From CAUZEO01 sp963578625 (GTDB lineage Bacteria > Verrucomicrobiota > Kiritimatiellia > SLOV01), in NCBI GenBank assembly GCA_963578625.1, contig CAUZEO010000006.1:1-44431 (forward strand): a stretch of DNA of 44,431 bases. Direction: 5' to 3'. The position numbers and the translations under genes were made by a program. The notes beneath the pieces are model-generated. The model searched no databases. It had not been told where the DNA came from and saw only the letters and a list, made by a program, of their open reading frames with translations. Below are positions 41,825-44,431 of this stretch, one piece after another; position 1 is the first letter of the stretch, and each line of letters starts with the position of its first letter.

Positions 41825-41983
41825 GAACGCAGCACGCCCCCCGATGCGAGTCGGTCGAGCTTGGAAGAATCACCCGCGCCCCCCACAGTCGGCAATGTCA
41901 TGAGTGTGATTGGCCCCCGTGCAGTACATTGACGGCCAAAGCGCAACGACTTCTTCCGCCTGATGACTGTGGGTGGCAACTTC

Positions 41984-42130
41984 TTGGGGGCGAGTTTGGG
42001 GCGAGAAAGAGTCCGGAAACGGACCCGGGATTCGAGTCGCGTTATCCGCTTTACACCATCTAAAGGTATTTCCCGGATGCGACGGGATCGGAGCGCCTTC
42101 AGAGACCGGGAACAACAACTTCCACCCTAC
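41984..42130 (+). repeat. 11-bp tandem repeat element F with homology to element E
   Basis: TTGGGGGCGAG (41984-41994) and TTTGGGGCGAG (41995-42005) are followed by AGAGTCCGGA, similar to elements A, B and D, and then by the blocks CCGCTTTACACC, TGCGACGG, CCTTCAGAGA, GGGAACAACAACTT shared with element E. About 60 bp upstream are TGTGATTGGCCC and GTGCAGTACATTGACGG, related to the 8855-8944 repeats. Confidence 0.75.
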
Positions 42131-42520
42131 GAAGACCCTAAATAGCTTCCTCAGGCTTCGTTGCGCTCGTGCGCGACAGCAGGGCGCCGTTTCATGCAAG
42201 AGGGTTGCACATTTTCCTCAAGATGATCGAAAGTTGGTGAGCGGGAACGGTTTTAGGGGGTGCGCCATAGCTTCAATCGTTCTGGAAATCAGTTGAAACA
42301 AGGTGAGCAGATATCGTTGGCATAAGCGTTCAGTTCGGAGCAGGTTCCGCCATGACTTCTATCGTCCACAAATCATCCAAACAATCACTCGAAAGAACAA
42401 TCGTTCACCCAGATAGTGGGGTATATCTACGTAAAGGTACCAGAAGTCCCATAGCGCTTGTGGATTTGAATGGAGTAGGGTACGTTCCCGCTCCAGTATC
42501 GCAAACCGTGGTCCGAATTG
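42131..42520. other. Geneless stretch upstream of the LamG protein
   Basis: An ORF from 42352 (MTSIVHKSSKQSLERTIVHP) overlaps the next gene in another frame and has no ribosome binding site or recognisable product. GGCATAAGCG near 42320 is a trace of the dispersed repeat seen at 21173 and 31395. No promoter is convincing. Confidence 0.4.
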
Positions 42521-44431
42521 ATGGTAGTTCTCACACCCTCACGTCTCCCTTTCCTCCTCCTGGCCGCCCTCCCCCTCCACGCCGCGGAGCCGCTGCCCGT
42601 ATTGCATCTGCGGCTGGACAAATCCCTGGCAGCGGACGACGGGGTGAAGCCGCAATCGTTCAGGCGAATGTCCGTTGCCACACGGTTCGACGATACCCGG
42701 GGCAAGCTGGTTGACGTGCCCGCGAACCAGCCGCGCTTCGAGCGGCGCGCGGGCAAGCCGTGGGGCGCTGCGACCGGCCTGTTGATCGAAGGGCCTTCCG
42801 AGAATCTGTTCCGTAACAGCTCGTTCGAAGATGGGGACGCTCACTGGACCATAGACGACGCCGATCCAATGCCGGACACGACGGAAGCCGCCGTGCACGG
42901 CGAAAAGGGCCTCGCGTTCCCCGGCCGGGCAAGGTTGAGCCAGACGATCGGCGCTCTCCTCGATCCGTCCCGGGCCGATCGAAAGATCTTCTCAACACTC
43001 AGCATCCACGCGCGGCGCACGAAACCGGGTCCGCCGTCGCAGCGAATTGAGCAGGTGGTCCAGCCGTTGGCTTTCACTTCGCAGGGCGGCAACCGCGTTC
43101 ACGGTGCGCGGGCCAATCCCCTGGGGACGACCGGGTGGTTCCGCGTGTCCGCACGATTCGAGACAACTCTTCCCGGCGAGGAGTGGACCTGCGGATTCGA
43201 GATCCAGGAGGGCGGTATCGAAGTCGACGCGGCCCAGCTGGAGACCTCCCGAACCGCATCCACCGTCTCGAGTTTCATCCCCACCGGCGATCAACCCGCG
43301 CGGCGCGCGCTCGAAGACCTGGTGTACCCCACCGCCGGGTGCCTGAGCCCGGAAGGCGGAACCCTGGCCCTCTGGTGCTACATCACCAACCCCTTCGGCG
43401 AGTATCTCTACCTGGTCGCGCACGGTCCGTTCGACAGAGCCAACCGCCTCCGCCTGGCGAACCATGGCGGCGTGGTCGGCGTCAGCAGCTGCCGGTGGGC
43501 CGAGAACCTCAAGCATGGCAACTGGTCTCACCTCGCCATCACCTGGAACGGCGAAGAGGCCGCCATCTACAAGGACGGCGGGGAAGCCGGGATCACGGAA
43601 GGCCCTTTTGCCTACGAGCAATGGACGGAAGCCGGGCCGCACTGGCGGCTTGGCGGCAACGGGCAGGAAGACATGGGCGCCCAGGGGCTTCTCGCCGACC
43701 TCCAAGTTTTCGATGTCCCGCTGACGCCGGCGCAGGTGGAACGGCTGTACGAAACGGGACATCCCGGCGGCGTGACCGGGACGGCACCTGCGCACGAAGG
43801 ATTGCCGGTGACCTTCGAAACCCCGGTCGCGGGCGCCACCAGCCTCGCCGTGTACGACGGGGACGGCGTACAACACCGGGAGCTGCTGATCGGCGAGCCA
43901 CTGGAGACCGGCACACATTCGATCACATGGGACGGCCGCGACCGGAACGGCGATCTCCTTCCAGAGGGCGAGTATGCGCTCCGGGGCGTTGTGGCCGATC
44001 TCAACGTCCACTACGAGTTCTCGGCGGGCAACTCGGGCGATCCGCCCTGGGACTGGGAACGCAACATCCACGCCGGGTTGTTCATCGACGTGGCAGCGGA
44101 CACGAACGGTGCGTTTTACGTCGCCAGTCTGACCGGGGAAGGCAATCGCCACATTCAGAAAATCGGACCGGACGGGCAGGTCCTCTGGACCAGCCCGGTC
44201 TCGCCGTGCCAGGGACCAACCACCGCGTGCGCCTTGGACGAACGCTTTCTCTATCTCGCGGTGACGATCGACAGTGAGCGGGAGTCCGCCTCACGAATGA
44301 TCCAGCCGCGCGAGGCGGTGTGGCGGATCGACAAGGAAGCGGGCACGCTCGCGCCATGGCCCGATACCGGGACCACCCTCCCGGTCAACGAGCGGCGCAA
44401 ACCGCCGGCGAGCGGATATACTGCGCACCAG
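42521..44431 (+). CDS. Secreted CBM + LamG + FlgD-Ig/beta-propeller protein (partial, runs off the right edge)
   Basis: The frame is open from ATG 42521 to the window end (637 codons). The start gives a signal peptide (MVVLTPSRLPFLLLAALPL, cleavage near HAAEP). Residues ~85-230 (LLIEGPSENLFRNSSFEDG, RLSQTIGALL) are a CBM-like sandwich as found in capsid-like or phage-like glycan binders. Residues ~275-415 are a LamG domain (GGTLALWCYITNPFGEY, NWSHLAITWNGEEAAIYKDG, LLADLQVFDVPLTPAQVERL). Residues ~425-500 form a FlgD-type Ig domain (LETGTHSITWDGRDRNGD, LPEGEYALRGVV). A propeller then begins (IHAGLFIDVAADTNGAFYVA, IQKIGPDGQVLW). It is probably a cell-surface or extracellular binding protein. 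There is no clear Shine-Dalgarno, so a start slightly downstream cannot be excluded. Confidence 0.85.
   Translation, partial: MVVLTPSRLPFLLLAALPLHAAEPLPVLHLRLDKSLAADDGVKPQSFRRMSVATRFDDTRGKLVDVPANQPRFERRAGKPWGAATGLLIEGPSENLFRNSSFEDGDAHWTIDDADPMPDTTEAAVHGEKGLAFPGRARLSQTIGALLDPSRADRKIFSTLSIHARRTKPGPPSQRIEQVVQPLAFTSQGGNRVHGARANPLGTTGWFRVSARFETTLPGEEWTCGFEIQEGGIEVDAAQLETSRTASTVSSFIPTGDQPARRALEDLVYPTAGCLSPEGGTLALWCYITNPFGEYLYLVAHGPFDRANRLRLANHGGVVGVSSCRWAENLKHGNWSHLAITWNGEEAAIYKDGGEAGITEGPFAYEQWTEAGPHWRLGGNGQEDMGAQGLLADLQVFDVPLTPAQVERLYETGHPGGVTGTAPAHEGLPVTFETPVAGATSLAVYDGDGVQHRELLIGEPLETGTHSITWDGRDRNGDLLPEGEYALRGVVADLNVHYEFSAGNSGDPPWDWERNIHAGLFIDVAADTNGAFYVASLTGEGNRHIQKIGPDGQVLWTSPVSPCQGPTTACALDERFLYLAVTIDSERESASRMIQPREAVWRIDKEAGTLAPWPDTGTTLPVNERRKPPASGYTAHQ

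Noticed and set aside
42352..42714. ORF starting MTSIVHKSSKQSLERTIVHP
   Set aside because: It overlaps the start of the secreted LamG protein in another frame, has no ribosome binding site, and its end is Pro/Arg debris. The first 55 residues could be a relic but cannot be assigned.
42992..44277. 386-codon minus and 380-codon plus ORFs at the right end
   Set aside because: Both overlap the open frame from 42521, which has a signal peptide, LamG and FlgD-Ig text. The two ORFs are very rich in Arg, Pro and Gly and show no domains.

Overview
The window is an accessory, carbohydrate-focused region of a bacterial chromosome, most likely from the PVC/Hydrogenedentota/Armatimonadota-type glycan degraders. 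This is an inference from gene content: many secreted multi-domain glycosidase-like proteins (DUF4091/GH123-like, DUF4838, GH127, GH95, GH32-like), NHL and LamG domains, a eukaryote-type GSII glutamine synthetase, a NagA-like deacetylase with the variant motif seen in such genomes, and IS91-family remnants. No rRNA or single-copy marker in the window fixes the taxon, and the sequence may be a metagenome contig.

Layout. 1-9370: the end of an unidentified gene, then an intact tRNA-Glu(CTC). The 3' end of this tRNA is repeated twice more in the same orientation (6649, 9231), each time followed by the same ~90 bp and a tandem 11-bp repeat. This looks like accretion of integrative elements at one tRNA target. 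Between the copies lie an hsdR tail, an IS91-family transposase tail, a 1308-residue secreted CBM/glycosidase-like protein, a GH20-like gene cut off at the att-like repeat, an alpha/beta-hydrolase fragment and a BNR/sialidase-like gene. 9371-16900: minus-strand secreted glycosidase-like genes (625 and 807 aa), remnants of at least two further genes, and a nitrilase-family gene with a small partner. 16900-21150: nagA-like gene, a broken dehydrogenase start, glnII, an isolated IS91-like end and a phage-terminase-like chimera carrying a second copy of the alpha/beta-hydrolase fragment. 21356-30930: a cytoplasmic TIM-barrel glycosidase-like gene, a scrambled NHL/IS91/GNAT patch, a TauD/TfdA-type dioxygenase, a second NHL fragment and a translationally coupled pair (secreted TIM-barrel protein plus ThuA-like/NHL protein). 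30930-31800 is repeat-rich and geneless. 31813-41068: a compact plus-strand operon GH127 - GH32-like - DUF4838 - GH95, preceded by a frame-shifted signal-peptide remnant with an 8-bp tandem repeat and by a CCAAT-type palindrome. 41069-42520: remnants and another 11-bp-repeat element. 42521 to the end: a secreted CBM/LamG/FlgD-Ig protein running off the window.

How it works together. The intact genes form a glycan-foraging set: secreted binding and hydrolase proteins, then cytoplasmic fucosidase/arabinofuranosidase-type enzymes, with NagA-like amino-sugar deacetylation and GSII for nitrogen. Between them the DNA is a mosaic of 5'- or 3'-truncated genes joined at short dispersed repeats, which points to repeated insertion, recombination and deletion around tRNA-Glu and IS91-family ends, or less likely to an assembly chimera. 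No CRISPR array and no intact integrase or transposase were found.
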